Assembly (NCBI RefSeq): GCF_938028825.1
Contig: NZ_CALIZP010000022.1
Span: 112,012 to 176,011, forward strand
Length of the DNA: 64,000 nucleotides
Direction of reading: 5' to 3'
Source: an uncultured Cardiobacterium sp.
GTDB taxonomy: Bacteria > Pseudomonadota > Gammaproteobacteria > Cardiobacteriales > Cardiobacteriaceae
Part shown: positions 44,703-52,988 of the stretch, piece after piece
Position numbering within the stretch: the stretch's first letter is position 1
Layout of the letters: each line of letters starts with the position of its first letter
Translations under genes and position numbers: made by a program
Notes under the pieces: model-generated
Seen by the model: only the letters and a program-made list of their open reading frames with translations
Databases searched by the model: none
Told to the model about the DNA's origin: nothing

Positions 44703-46568
44703 TTACCACAGGCGGACGGCGCCGTTGTTGTAGGAGGTGTGCGGCAGGCCGAGGCGGTATTCGTACACTTTTTCGTATTCGAGGACGCGTTTGACGTAGT
44801 CGCGGGTTTCGTTGAACGGGATTTGTGCAATCCATTCGTCTAGCGGCAGGCCGGCAAATTGTGCCTGCCATTGGCGCACGCGTGCGGGCCCGGCGTTGTA
44901 GGCCGCCGCCGCGTAGGCGAGGTGACCGAATTCGTTCAGGCGGTCGGCGAGGTACTGGCTGCCGATTTCGAGGTTGGTGTCCGGTTCGGTCAGTTGCCAT
45001 TTGCCGCTGTACGGGATGCCGTTTTTTTGGGCGGTGTGGCTGGCGGTCGCTGGCATGACTTGCATGAGGCCGATGGCGCCCGCTTTGGAGGCGATGCCCG
45101 GCTGGAAGATGCTTTCTTTGCGGATGATGGCCAGTATTTGTGCTGGGCTGATGCCGTGGCGGCTGGCGAGTTGGCGTACCTGGTTTTCGTAGGCGACGGG
45201 GAAGCGCAGTTCGAGGGCGTCCCAGTTTTTGCCTTTGCTGAGGGTGGTGATGGCCTGGATGTTCCAGCCGATTTCGCTGGCGTAGAGGGCGGCCTGGGCG
45301 TTTTCGGCGGGGCTGAGGTTTTTGGTGAATGCCTGCCATTCCTGGCTGGCACGGGCGTCGTCGCCGAGGTTACGGAAGATGCGGGCGCGGTAGGCGGCGG
45401 GACGGCCGACGATGGCGGTGTAGTGCTGGTCACGGCGCACGGGGCGGTCGTTCAGGCGGAAGGTTTCGCCGAGTTTTTCGGCGGCGAGGAAGCCGTAGAA
45501 GTCGCGTTTGCTGGCGGCGCGGCGGTAGTGTGTGTCGGCACCGGCGCGGTCACCGTTTTTTTCGAGGGCTTTGCCGAGCCAGTATTGGATTTCGGCTTTG
45601 TCTTGTGCTTCGGGGCCGAGTTTGCCGAGGTGCGAGGCGAGGCCGCGCCAGTCGCTGCGGCGCAGGTCGTAGGCGATGAGGTCGTAGATGGTGTTGTCTT
45701 CGTGTTCGCCAGCGGGGATGGCATTCCAGATGGTGAGGGTGTGCGGATCGTCGTTGTCGGCGAGTTTGCGCAGGAGCGGGTTGTAGAGTTTGCCCGCGTC
45801 TTTGGGGTTCGAGAGGTAGCCGAAGGCGGCGGCGTTTGCAGCCTGGGCGACGGCGCCTGGGTCTTTTTTCAGGCGTTTGCCGAGTTGTTGCGCGAGCAGG
45901 GCGCTGCGCCAGTCGGGGGCAAGGTTGTAGGCGGCATCCAGCGGCAGGTTGCCCTGGTCGATGTCGAGCCAGGTTTGCGCAGCCTGGGCGGCGGCCCCAT
46001 GCAGGGCGCCGGCAAGGTAGCTGGCGATCAGGCGGTTGTTTTGTTCCATCGCCTGGCGGAAGCGCGCGGCGGTCTGGGTTTCGCTGATGTGGCCGCCGTG
46101 GGCGAGGCGGTCAAAGAGGGTGTTGCATTCGGCGTCGAGGTTTTTGTCCTGTTCCCAGAGTTCGTCGAGTTTTTGCGTGGCAGCGCGGGTGTGGTTTTTG
46201 TTGAGTTGAGCCAGGCGGTAGTCGCATTCGATGCCGGCATCGGCGTAGTCGGCACTGTAGGCGGCAATGATGGCGTCGTTGTTGCCGCTGGCGAGCCACA
46301 GCGGGAATTTTTGTTTGGCAAGCTGGGTGGAGAAGGGGTCGGCCGGGTATTGTTTGAGGAAGGCGACGATGGTCTCGACCGGGGTGGCGGGGTCGTCGCG
46401 GTAGGCGCGCGCTTGCAGGTAGGGATAGAGCGGGTGCGGCGCGAGATGCTGGTAGGCCGCAAGCGGGGCACCGTTTTTGATGGCGTTTTCGGCGTCAAGG
46501 ATGTTTTCGGCGTTGCTGTCAGTGAGGCCGCCGAGGCTGAGGACGAGGGTAAGCAGGAGTTTGTGCAT
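44703..46568 (-). CDS. slt: Soluble lytic murein transglycosylase
   Basis: 621 residues, as for Slt70. The signal peptide ends DSNA, the helical U-domain superhelix follows (for example YPYLQARAYRDDPATPVETI), then the linker and the catalytic domain with IIRKESIFQPGIASKAGAIGLMQVMPATA, where the Glu of ESIF is the catalytic acid, and AAAYNAGPARVRQW. It cleaves glycan strands to 1,6-anhydro-MurNAc ends in the periplasm. It is the third of three co-directional transglycosylases and follows the second by 8 bases. Confidence 0.95.
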   Translation of the reverse strand: MHKLLLTLVLSLGGLTDSNAENILDAENAIKNGAPLAAYQHLAPHPLYPYLQARAYRDDPATPVETIVAFLKQYPADPFSTQLAKQKFPLWLASGNNDAIIAAYSADYADAGIECDYRLAQLNKNHTRAATQKLDELWEQDKNLDAECNTLFDRLAHGGHISETQTAARFRQAMEQNNRLIASYLAGALHGAAAQAAQTWLDIDQGNLPLDAAYNLAPDWRSALLAQQLGKRLKKDPGAVAQAANAAAFGYLSNPKDAGKLYNPLLRKLADNDDPHTLTIWNAIPAGEHEDNTIYDLIAYDLRRSDWRGLASHLGKLGPEAQDKAEIQYWLGKALEKNGDRAGADTHYRRAASKRDFYGFLAAEKLGETFRLNDRPVRRDQHYTAIVGRPAAYRARIFRNLGDDARASQEWQAFTKNLSPAENAQAALYASEIGWNIQAITTLSKGKNWDALELRFPVAYENQVRQLASRHGISPAQILAIIRKESIFQPGIASKAGAIGLMQVMPATASHTAQKNGIPYSGKWQLTEPDTNLEIGSQYLADRLNEFGHLAYAAAAYNAGPARVRQWQAQFAGLPLDEWIAQIPFNETRDYVKRVLEYEKVYEYRLGLPHTSYNNGAVRLW

Positions 46569-46576
46569 GGTGTGCC

Positions 46577-47452
46577 TTATTTGATGTGTTGTTGCCAGTC
46601 GTTCTGGTAGCGTTCTTTGTAGTGCATGACGCGTTTGACGTAGGCGCGGGTTTCGTTGTACGGCGGGATTTGCCCGCCGTAGCGCAGGATGCTTTGCGGG
46701 CCGGCATTGTAGGCGGCCAGCGCGAGTTCGGTGTTTTGGTAGCGTTGCAGTTGTTGGCTGAGGTATTTGATGCCGCCTTCGATGTTGCGCGCAGGGTCGT
46801 AGGGGTCGGCAACGTTAAGTTCGCTGGCAGTGCCGGGCATGAGCTGCATCATGCCGATGGCACCGGCGTGGGAGCGGGCGTTGCTTTGGTAGCCGGATTC
46901 GACGCTGATGACGGCGTGAACCAGTGCGGGGTCTATTTGGTATTTGGCGGCCAGCTGGTTGATGAGTTGTTTGTGCTGTGTCTGGCGGGTTTTGAAGTCG
47001 CCGCTGGGTTCGCGCACGTTGGGGGTGGCAAGCGGGCTGAGCGGCAGGAGCGGGCAGTGTTGGCGGACTTTGATTTTTCTGCCGTTGAAGGTGCCGGTGC
47101 GGGTGCAATAGCCCGTGCCGTAGGCAGGAGCGGCGGGTTTGGCCGCGGCTGCCGGGCTGTTGTTGAGTAATGCGGGCTGGGCGGTCGCGTTGCCGGTGGT
47201 GGTCGCAGGCGCGGCGGCGGGTTGCGCAGGCTTCGACGGTTTTTTGCCGCCAGGCAGGGCGACGCGGCAGGAGATATTGGTTTTTTTGCCCTGATAGACG
47301 ACGGTGCCGCAGGTGGCGGCGTGTGCGCCCCGGATGAGGGTGCAGGCGAGGAGGATGGCAGCGAGGCGGGGAAGAAACGCCGCCTGCAAGCGGTCAAGCG
47401 GGGTTTCTGCGCGGTTGGCGGGCGGCGCAGGCGATGGGTCATGCCGCGTCAT
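46577..47452 (-). CDS. Lytic transglycosylase (SLT domain), second of the tandem set
   Basis: 291 residues. A 25-45 hydrophobic stretch (AILLACTLIRGAHAA) serves as signal. A small Cys-containing region follows (TCGTVVYQGKKTNISC and YCTRTGTFNGRKIKVRQHC), then a linker, then the family-1 SLT domain AVISVESGYQSNARSHAGAIGMMQLMPGTA with catalytic Glu, and LALAAYNAGPQSILRYGG. The start at 47452 overlaps the preceding gene by four bases (ATGA). The N-terminal Cys pairs resemble short ligand or disulfide modules, function unknown. Confidence 0.88.
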   Translation of the reverse strand: MTRHDPSPAPPANRAETPLDRLQAAFLPRLAAILLACTLIRGAHAATCGTVVYQGKKTNISCRVALPGGKKPSKPAQPAAAPATTTGNATAQPALLNNSPAAAAKPAAPAYGTGYCTRTGTFNGRKIKVRQHCPLLPLSPLATPNVREPSGDFKTRQTQHKQLINQLAAKYQIDPALVHAVISVESGYQSNARSHAGAIGMMQLMPGTASELNVADPYDPARNIEGGIKYLSQQLQRYQNTELALAAYNAGPQSILRYGGQIPPYNETRAYVKRVMHYKERYQNDWQQHIK

Positions 47453-49371
47453 AGGCCGATCTCGCTGGGGTTGTTTTTGTAGCGGCGGTAGTACTCCATG
47501 ACTTTCGGCACGTAGGCGCGGGTTTCGATGAAGGGCGGGATTTTCCGCCCGTATTTGCGAACGTTGCCTTCGCCCGCGTTGTAGCCCGCTGCCGCCAGTT
47601 GCATGTCGCCGTCGAATTCGTTGAGCAGCCATTTGAGGTAGGTCGCGCCGCCCCGGACGTTTTGTCCGGTGTTGTACGGTTCGGTGACGCCGAAGCGGCG
47701 GGCGGTGCCGGGCATGAGCTGCATCAGGCCCATCGCGCCGGCGTGGGATTTGGCGCCGGGTTTGTAAGCGGATTCGGCCGAGATGATGGCGTGGACGAAG
47801 TGCGGTTCGACGCCGATTTCCAGCGCAATCTGGTTGATTTGCGCGCTGAGGTTGCGCTGGCGTTCGCGGAAGGCGCCGCTGACGTTGATGTTGAGTTCTC
47901 TGCGTACCTCGGCGGCGATACGTTCGGCTTCGATGATGTAGGACTGCGGGCAGTCTTTGGTGGGTTCGAGGTGGAAGACGCGACCGTTTTCGCTGGTAAC
48001 GGTGCCGCCGCAACTGCCCTGGGTGTTGAGGTAGTCGAGGTTGTGCGCGGCGATGCTGGTCTGGCGGCTGCCGAGGCGCGCTTCACCGCCGCTGGTGCCG
48101 GGGGTGTAGTCGAAGGAGCGGGTAGCGCAGTTGAATTCGCGGGTTTCGCCGTTGAAGGTCACGGCACCGGCGCCGGTGCATTGCAGGCCGGGGCCGCCCG
48201 TGGTTTTGCCGTCTTTGTTTTTCTGGACGCCGGCGCTGGCAAGGGCTTCCAGCGACTGGGTCTGGTTGGCCTGCTGGATGAATTGTTGTTTGACGCCGCT
48301 GTATGAGCGCGAGAAGAAGGTGCAGCCTTTGTATTTGTCGCGTTTGTCGGCAGGAACGAAGTTGGGTTTGCCGTCGTTGTCGAAGCATTTGTAGATGTCT
48401 TGTGCCGGGGCTTCTTGCGGGGTGCTTTCGCCAACCAGCGGTTTGCCCCGGTTCGGCGCGGGCGGGGCGGGGGCGGATATGTCGCCGCTTGTGCCTTTGC
48501 GTCCCAGCGGCTGGCAGTTGCCCTGCGGCGGAGTGGCGGTCTCGATGATGGTCGGGGTACCGTCGAGTTGCGGGCACATCCAGATTTGTGTGCCCTGCGG
48601 GGTGACGGTGGCGATGGTTTTTTCTTCTTGTTCGGCGGCGGGAGCCGTGGGCTGGGCGGGGGCTTTGCCGTTGCCGCGCGCGATGTGTTGGTAGTATTTG
48701 CCGCTGCCTTGCGGGGCGCTGGTGTAGCCGGGCGCGGGCGGGAAGAGGGGGTTGTTCGCCGCTGTGGTGGATGGGGCTGCGGGTGCCGCTGCTTGCGGCG
48801 CGGCGGATGGTTTTTTGTCTGCGGTGGCGGCGTCTTTGGCGGCGGGTTTGTCTTTTTTGCCAGCTACTTTTTTGTCCACTTTGGCGGGGGCGGCAGGTTT
48901 GGCCGGAGCGTCGCCGTCGTCCCAGGTGAAACCGCTGTCGTCGTTATTTTCGCTTACCGGGGCAACGGGGGCCGCAGCGGCTTGTGGAGCCGGTTGGGCA
49001 GCGGGGGTTTTCCGCGTCGGGGTTTTGGCAGGTTGCGGGGCGGCGGCGGGGGTGTCGCCGTCGTCCCAGGTAAAACCGCCGTCGTCGTTGGCAGGCGGGG
49101 CGGCAAGCGGCATGGGCGCGGGTTGCGGGGTCGGTTGGGTGACGGGCATTGCGGAGGCAGCGGGTGCTGGCGCACTATCGCCGCCGATAGCGCCTTTTTG
49201 GTAGGGGCGGCAGTTTCCGCCGCTTGGCTGGCTGGTGATGTTGTTCATGCCGTCGGCGCCGGTGCAGATGTAAAGGCCGGCGGTGGCGTCCTGGGCGTGG
49301 GCGGTGGGGTGGTTGAGGGCGAGCAGGATGCACAGGGCGAGGCTTCCGGCCTTGTTATAGGGTTTTTCCAT
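47449..49371 (-). CDS. Lytic transglycosylase with repeated DUF4124-like modules
   Basis: 640 residues. Signal peptide ends PTAHA. Three short modules recur: LYICTGADGMNNITSQPSGG, IWMCPQLDGTPTIIETATPP and IYKCFDNDGKPNFVPADKRD, each with a Cys at each end, as in DUF4124. Two copies of GFTWDDGD lie in a long Pro/Ala/Lys-rich linker. The C-terminal SLT domain has AIISAESAYKPGAKSHAGAMGLMQLMPGTA with catalytic Glu and AAAGYNAGEGNVRKYG. It is larger than common SLT proteins; the N-terminal 450 residues probably place the enzyme or bind partners. It follows the SPFH/GYF gene by 6 bases. Confidence 0.88.
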   Translation of the reverse strand: MEKPYNKAGSLALCILLALNHPTAHAQDATAGLYICTGADGMNNITSQPSGGNCRPYQKGAIGGDSAPAPAASAMPVTQPTPQPAPMPLAAPPANDDGGFTWDDGDTPAAAPQPAKTPTRKTPAAQPAPQAAAAPVAPVSENNDDSGFTWDDGDAPAKPAAPAKVDKKVAGKKDKPAAKDAATADKKPSAAPQAAAPAAPSTTAANNPLFPPAPGYTSAPQGSGKYYQHIARGNGKAPAQPTAPAAEQEEKTIATVTPQGTQIWMCPQLDGTPTIIETATPPQGNCQPLGRKGTSGDISAPAPPAPNRGKPLVGESTPQEAPAQDIYKCFDNDGKPNFVPADKRDKYKGCTFFSRSYSGVKQQFIQQANQTQSLEALASAGVQKNKDGKTTGGPGLQCTGAGAVTFNGETREFNCATRSFDYTPGTSGGEARLGSRQTSIAAHNLDYLNTQGSCGGTVTSENGRVFHLEPTKDCPQSYIIEAERIAAEVRRELNINVSGAFRERQRNLSAQINQIALEIGVEPHFVHAIISAESAYKPGAKSHAGAMGLMQLMPGTARRFGVTEPYNTGQNVRGGATYLKWLLNEFDGDMQLAAAGYNAGEGNVRKYGRKIPPFIETRAYVPKVMEYYRRYKNNPSEIGL

Positions 49372-49377
49372 GTGGGA

Positions 49378-50301
49378 TCAGTTCCAGTTGAAGTGGCTGA
49401 ATGCCTGGGCGGGCAGCCAGGCGGTCATGCCTTTTTGCCAGAGCAGGTCGCGCGCGAGGATTTGGCCTTCGTCGATGAGTTTCTGGATATCGAGTGCGCT
49501 CAATGGGCCGATTTGCTGGCCGTGGTGGACGCGGTAGTAGATTTTGTCTTCGGACAGCGGGCTGCGCGGGGTGTCGCCGCTGTTGTTGGCGGCAATGGTG
49601 GCAGTCGCGGCGGGGGCGGCTTCGCGCGCCGGGGCGAAAACGGGGGGGGCGCGGTAGGCGGGGCGGCGTTCACGCTCGGCTTTGACAGCGGGCGGTCGGC
49701 GGCCAATACGCAGATCGTGCAGAGTGAGGCCCTGGGCGTTGAGCTGGGTGCGCAGGCGGGCTTTGAGGAAGTTTTGCAGGGCTTCAGCCTGGTTTTCGAT
49801 GTCGTCCGCGCTGATGTGTTCGTTGATGAGGGTGTGATCGATGGTGTAACTCACCCATTGGTCGATGAGTTCGTCATCCAGGTTGATGGCCTGGTGTTCG
49901 ATGACGGTGCGGCAAACCGCATCGGCATCATGGATGCTGACGCTGTATGTGCCGGAAAGCGGCTGGTCCAGCGGGCGCTGCGAGGGCTGGTAGGCGCTTT
50001 GCCAGAGGCGGTTGGCGATGGCGACGGTGTTGAGGAAGAGGATGTCGGCGGTTTCGGTCTGCGGGATGTTATCCGGGTCAAGCGGGTATTCGCCTTCGCG
50101 ATAGGCGGGGGTGTATTGTTCGTTGATGATGAGGTAGGCGACTTGCCCCGCGTCGATGTGCAGGGTGCTGCTTTCGAGCAGGTTGTACTGGCTGTAATGG
50201 TAGAGCAGGCTGTCCGGCGGGAAGTGCGCGGCTAGGACGCGTGGCCGCGCACTGACGATGGGCCGGATTTTGTTGAGCAGGGTGTCAAACAGTCCTTTCA
50301 T
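49378..50301 (-). CDS. SPFH/virion-core-like protein with a C-terminal GYF_2 domain
   Basis: 307 residues. The N-terminal 190 residues (NKIRPIVSARPRVLAAHFPP, SSTLHIDAGQVAYLIINEQY, EYPLDPDNIP) resemble YdjI-type SPFH/virion-core-like proteins. A Pro/Ala-rich linker leads to a GYF_2-like end: IYYRVHHGQQIGPLSALDIQ, then LLWQKGMTAWLPAQ. GYF_2 modules bind proline-rich peptides. No signal peptide. It overlaps telA by 17 bases. Family membership is from pattern and context. Confidence 0.72.
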   Translation of the reverse strand: MKGLFDTLLNKIRPIVSARPRVLAAHFPPDSLLYHYSQYNLLESSTLHIDAGQVAYLIINEQYTPAYREGEYPLDPDNIPQTETADILFLNTVAIANRLWQSAYQPSQRPLDQPLSGTYSVSIHDADAVCRTVIEHQAINLDDELIDQWVSYTIDHTLINEHISADDIENQAEALQNFLKARLRTQLNAQGLTLHDLRIGRRPPAVKAERERRPAYRAPPVFAPAREAAPAATATIAANNSGDTPRSPLSEDKIYYRVHHGQQIGPLSALDIQKLIDEGQILARDLLWQKGMTAWLPAQAFSHFNWN

Positions 50302-51382
50302 GCGGGGTTTCCTGGGTGATTTGCGCGGCCGATTTCAGGCTCTGTTTGAGGGCTTCTTCGGCGGCGAGCAGTTTTTCGGCGGCTTCCTGGCGTTGTTTGC
50401 GGCCGGTTTCGTGAATCTGGATGCTTTCTTCGATGGTTTCGATGAGCATTTGGTTGGCTTTTTCGACGGAGGCAATGTCGAAAACGCCGCGTTCGAGCTG
50501 GGTGCGGCTTTCGCGGTTGGCGATTTTCAGGTTTTCGGCGTTGGCGGTGAGCAGTTCGTTGGTGAGGTCGCTGCTTTGTTTGAGGGCGATCGCCGCTTCG
50601 CCGGAACGGTAGATGGCGATGGACTGGGCGAGTTGTTGCCGCCACAGCGGCACGGTATTGACGAGGGTGGTGTTGATTTTGTTGACGAGGCCTTTGTTGT
50701 TTTCCTGCACCATGCGAATGCTCGGCAGGGCTTGCATCGAGACTTGTTTGGTCAGGCGCAGGTCGTGCAGGCGGCGGTCGAGTTCGTCGCGCTGCATTTG
50801 CCGGTCGCGCAGGCGTTGCGCGCTTTCCATTTCGCCGTCTTCGGCGGCTTTGGCGAGCGCGGGCAGGACTTCGGCGTCGGTCGTGGCCAGCACGTTTTCG
50901 GCGGCGGCGATGTGGTATTCGAGTTCGCGGTAGTAGTCGAGGTTGGCGTCGTAGAGTTTGTCCAGCGATTTGATGTCCACCAGCAGTTTTTGTTTGTGGC
51001 TTTCGAGGGCGTTGCTGATTTGGTCGATTTGTTCGCTGATGGTGTCGAATTTTTGCAGGAAGGTTTGCAGCGGCTTGGCTTTGTTGAAGAGGCGCGCCAT
51101 GAACGAGGGTTTTTCCTGCACTTTGAGTTCCGCGCCCTGGAAGCCGCGCAGCAGCGAGACCATGTTGGAAAGCAGTTGTCCCGCTTTGCCCGCGTCTTCG
51201 CTTTTGATGTCGGTGAGCATGGTGTCGGCGACGGCGGTGAGCTGTTTTTGCGCGGCGGCACCGAAGTTGAGGATGCTGTTGGTGTCGGTGATGTTGAGGG
51301 TTTGCGCGAGTTGTTTGACGCGCACGTCGTCAAGGTGCGCCGGGGCGGTGGCCGTCGTGATGGTGAGTTCAGTGTGGGTCAT
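50285..51382 (-). CDS. telA: TelA/KlaA family toxic-anion resistance protein
   Basis: 365 residues, mostly helical and coiled coil, matching the TelA family: SFMARLFNKAKPLQTFLQKF, SHKQKLLVDIKSLDKLYDAN, IRMVQENNKGLVNKINTTLVNTVPLWRQQL and KANQMLIETIEESIQIHETG. TelA proteins are linked to tellurite and cell-envelope stress, but their biochemical role is not known. No signal peptide; cytosolic or membrane-peripheral. The start lies 14 bases inside the xpaC end, so the genes are translationally coupled. XpaC-TelA pairing is common in bacteria. Confidence 0.92.
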   Translation of the reverse strand: MTHTELTITTATAPAHLDDVRVKQLAQTLNITDTNSILNFGAAAQKQLTAVADTMLTDIKSEDAGKAGQLLSNMVSLLRGFQGAELKVQEKPSFMARLFNKAKPLQTFLQKFDTISEQIDQISNALESHKQKLLVDIKSLDKLYDANLDYYRELEYHIAAAENVLATTDAEVLPALAKAAEDGEMESAQRLRDRQMQRDELDRRLHDLRLTKQVSMQALPSIRMVQENNKGLVNKINTTLVNTVPLWRQQLAQSIAIYRSGEAAIALKQSSDLTNELLTANAENLKIANRESRTQLERGVFDIASVEKANQMLIETIEESIQIHETGRKQRQEAAEKLLAAEEALKQSLKSAAQITQETPHERTV

Positions 51383-52232
51383 GGGTTTGGCTCGGGTTGA
51401 GTTGTTCGCGCAGGACTTGCATTTGCGTGTCGAGGCGGATTTGTTCCTGGCTCGTCAGTTGCAGGTGTTGCGCGGTGAAGGCCTGTTCGCTGTCATCCAG
51501 CAGGGTGAGGAAGCGGGTTTGTTGTGCGTCGTGGCCGGGATTGCCGATGTCGGCGAGGTATTGGGCGCTGATGTTTTTCAGTTCGCCGAGGTGGACGATG
51601 AGGAAGCTGCGCGCGGCGCGGATGCGTTCGGCGTCAGATCCGATGTGTTTGATGATGGCGCGCGCCCGGGCGGTGATGTTGCCGAGTTTGCCGGCGATGC
51701 CGCGCTCTTCGGCGAGCAGTTGCAGGCGTTTGGTGTAGTGTTCGAGTTGCTCAACGGCGTCGTAGCCATCCGCCAGCATCTTGCGCAGGGTGTCGTTCAG
51801 GGCGGCGGGGATGTCGCGCGGCGGGCGCACGTCGGCGGCCGGGGTGTCGTCATAAAGATAGCTGAGGTAGTAACCGGCGGCGGCAACCAGCGCGTTCAGC
51901 AGGGCGAAGAGCGGCTGCGGGCGGGCAGTGAAGGCAAGCACGGCAGCGGCGAGCGCGGTGAAGCCGAGGGCGTAGGGGCGGTTATCTTCGTCGGCGTGCT
52001 CCTGCCCGGTTTTGATGTAGTTGTCGCGGCGTGAGCGGTAGTGCTGCTGGGTGAGGTAAGCGGCGTAGCAGAGCAGGGCGGCGGCGATGCCCGCGCTGAG
52101 GATGGGCAGCGGCCGGAAAAGGATCAGGTTGAGCGGGATGAGCAGCCACAGCGGGATTTGCACGAGGTAGAGCGCCATGCCGCGTATGCCGAGGTATTGC
52201 TGCTTGACGATGGCTTTGTGGTCGCGGGGCAT
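51369..52232 (-). CDS. XpaC-like 5-bromo-4-chloroindolyl phosphate hydrolysis family protein
   Basis: 287 residues. Two hydrophobic hairpins near the N-terminus (about 22-60 and 90-125, such as LVQIPLWLLIPLNLILF) anchor it in the inner membrane. The cytosolic helical domain has PPRDIPAALNDTLRKMLADG and IIKHIGSDAERIRAARSFLIVHLGELKNI, as in XpaC. The name comes from a phosphatase screen; enzymatic activity is not established. The ATG at 52232 overlaps the stop of a 27-codon frame (TGATG). Confidence 0.82.
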   Translation of the reverse strand: MPRDHKAIVKQQYLGIRGMALYLVQIPLWLLIPLNLILFRPLPILSAGIAAALLCYAAYLTQQHYRSRRDNYIKTGQEHADEDNRPYALGFTALAAAVLAFTARPQPLFALLNALVAAAGYYLSYLYDDTPAADVRPPRDIPAALNDTLRKMLADGYDAVEQLEHYTKRLQLLAEERGIAGKLGNITARARAIIKHIGSDAERIRAARSFLIVHLGELKNISAQYLADIGNPGHDAQQTRFLTLLDDSEQAFTAQHLQLTSQEQIRLDTQMQVLREQLNPSQTHDPH

Positions 52233-52315
52233 CAGCGGAAGATTCCCATGCAGGCGGGGATGAAAATGGCGCTGAATAGCAGGATGAAGCCGAGCAGGCG
52301 GGGGAAGGAATTCAT
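52232..52315 (-). CDS. Possible 27-residue membrane peptide coupled to xpaC
   Basis: Reads MNSFPRLLGFILLFSAIFIP then ACMGIFR. One hydrophobic segment and a Cys that could be a lipobox (IPAC). Its TGA overlaps the XpaC ATG (TGATG), which favours real translation and coupling. No strong ribosome site is visible upstream, and the frame is too short to judge by composition. It could be a small membrane protein of the operon or a leader peptide. Confidence 0.45.
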   Translation of the reverse strand: MNSFPRLLGFILLFSAIFIPACMGIFR

Positions 52316-52345
52316 ATGGTTCAGGCGGTTGCGGGATGGCGGCGA

Positions 52346-52897
52346 TTATAACGGTTTTGTCAGGTGCGGTGTGGGGCTTGCGGCGACGCGCTGTTCCAGC
52401 GCCAGCAGCCGTTCCTTGATATAGAGCGCGGCGGTGCCGCCGTTGTAGCCGGTGAGCTGCCCGTTTTTGCCGATGACGCGGTGGCAGGGGACGATGACGG
52501 AGAGCGGGTTGTGGCGGATGGCGTTCGCCACTGCCCGTGTGCCGCGCGGGTTGCCGACGGCACAGGCGATGTCCTGATAACTGCGCGTCGCGCCGTAGGG
52601 GATTGCTCTGAGTGCCTGCCAGACGCGCTGCTGGAAGGGCGTGCCCGCGCCATAAAGCGGCAGGGTGAAGGTGCGCAGGCGGCCGACGAAATAGGCGTTC
52701 AACTGCGCCGCTGCTTCCTGCAACAGCGCCGTCGCCGCTTCTTGCACCGTCGCCCCGAGACGCTGCGGCACGCGGTCGTCGGCCGCATAACCGTTCGCGG
52801 CCAGCAGCCAGTCGCAGAGGACGAGTTTGCCCCGCCAGTCGCCGAGCAGCAAATCGCCGGTGGGGGACGGGTAAACCTGGGTGCGGATGACATTCAT
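52346..52897 (-). CDS. ogt: Methylated-DNA--protein-cysteine methyltransferase
   Basis: 183 residues. Suicide repair enzyme for O6-methylguanine. The C-terminal domain has FQQRVWQALRAIPYGATRSYQDIA, GTRAVANAIRHNPLSVIVPCHRVIG with acceptor Cys138, and GYNGGTAALYIKERLLALE. The N-terminal part is the usual short RNase-H-like fold, with no Ada metal domain. It ends 30 bases before the small peptide gene, so it could be co-transcribed with the xpaC-telA operon. Confidence 0.94.
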   Translation of the reverse strand: MNVIRTQVYPSPTGDLLLGDWRGKLVLCDWLLAANGYAADDRVPQRLGATVQEAATALLQEAAAQLNAYFVGRLRTFTLPLYGAGTPFQQRVWQALRAIPYGATRSYQDIACAVGNPRGTRAVANAIRHNPLSVIVPCHRVIGKNGQLTGYNGGTAALYIKERLLALEQRVAASPTPHLTKPL

Positions 52898-52988
52898 AAG
52901 CGGCGGTTACGGTGAAGAAGGGGGGAAAATCCATTTTAGCGGGCGGGTGCTAATATAGCGCGCGTTTTTTGTGCAAACGGATGACGAC

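Noticed and set aside
48400..50235. 611-codon plus-strand frame opposite the transglycosylase and SPFH genes
   Set aside because: Gly/Arg-rich antisense shadow across two real genes and their junction.
49378..50301. Phage structural gene because of its virion-core likeness
   Set aside because: No other phage genes nearby. The context is TelA/XpaC and cell-wall enzymes, where such SPFH-like proteins are chromosomal.
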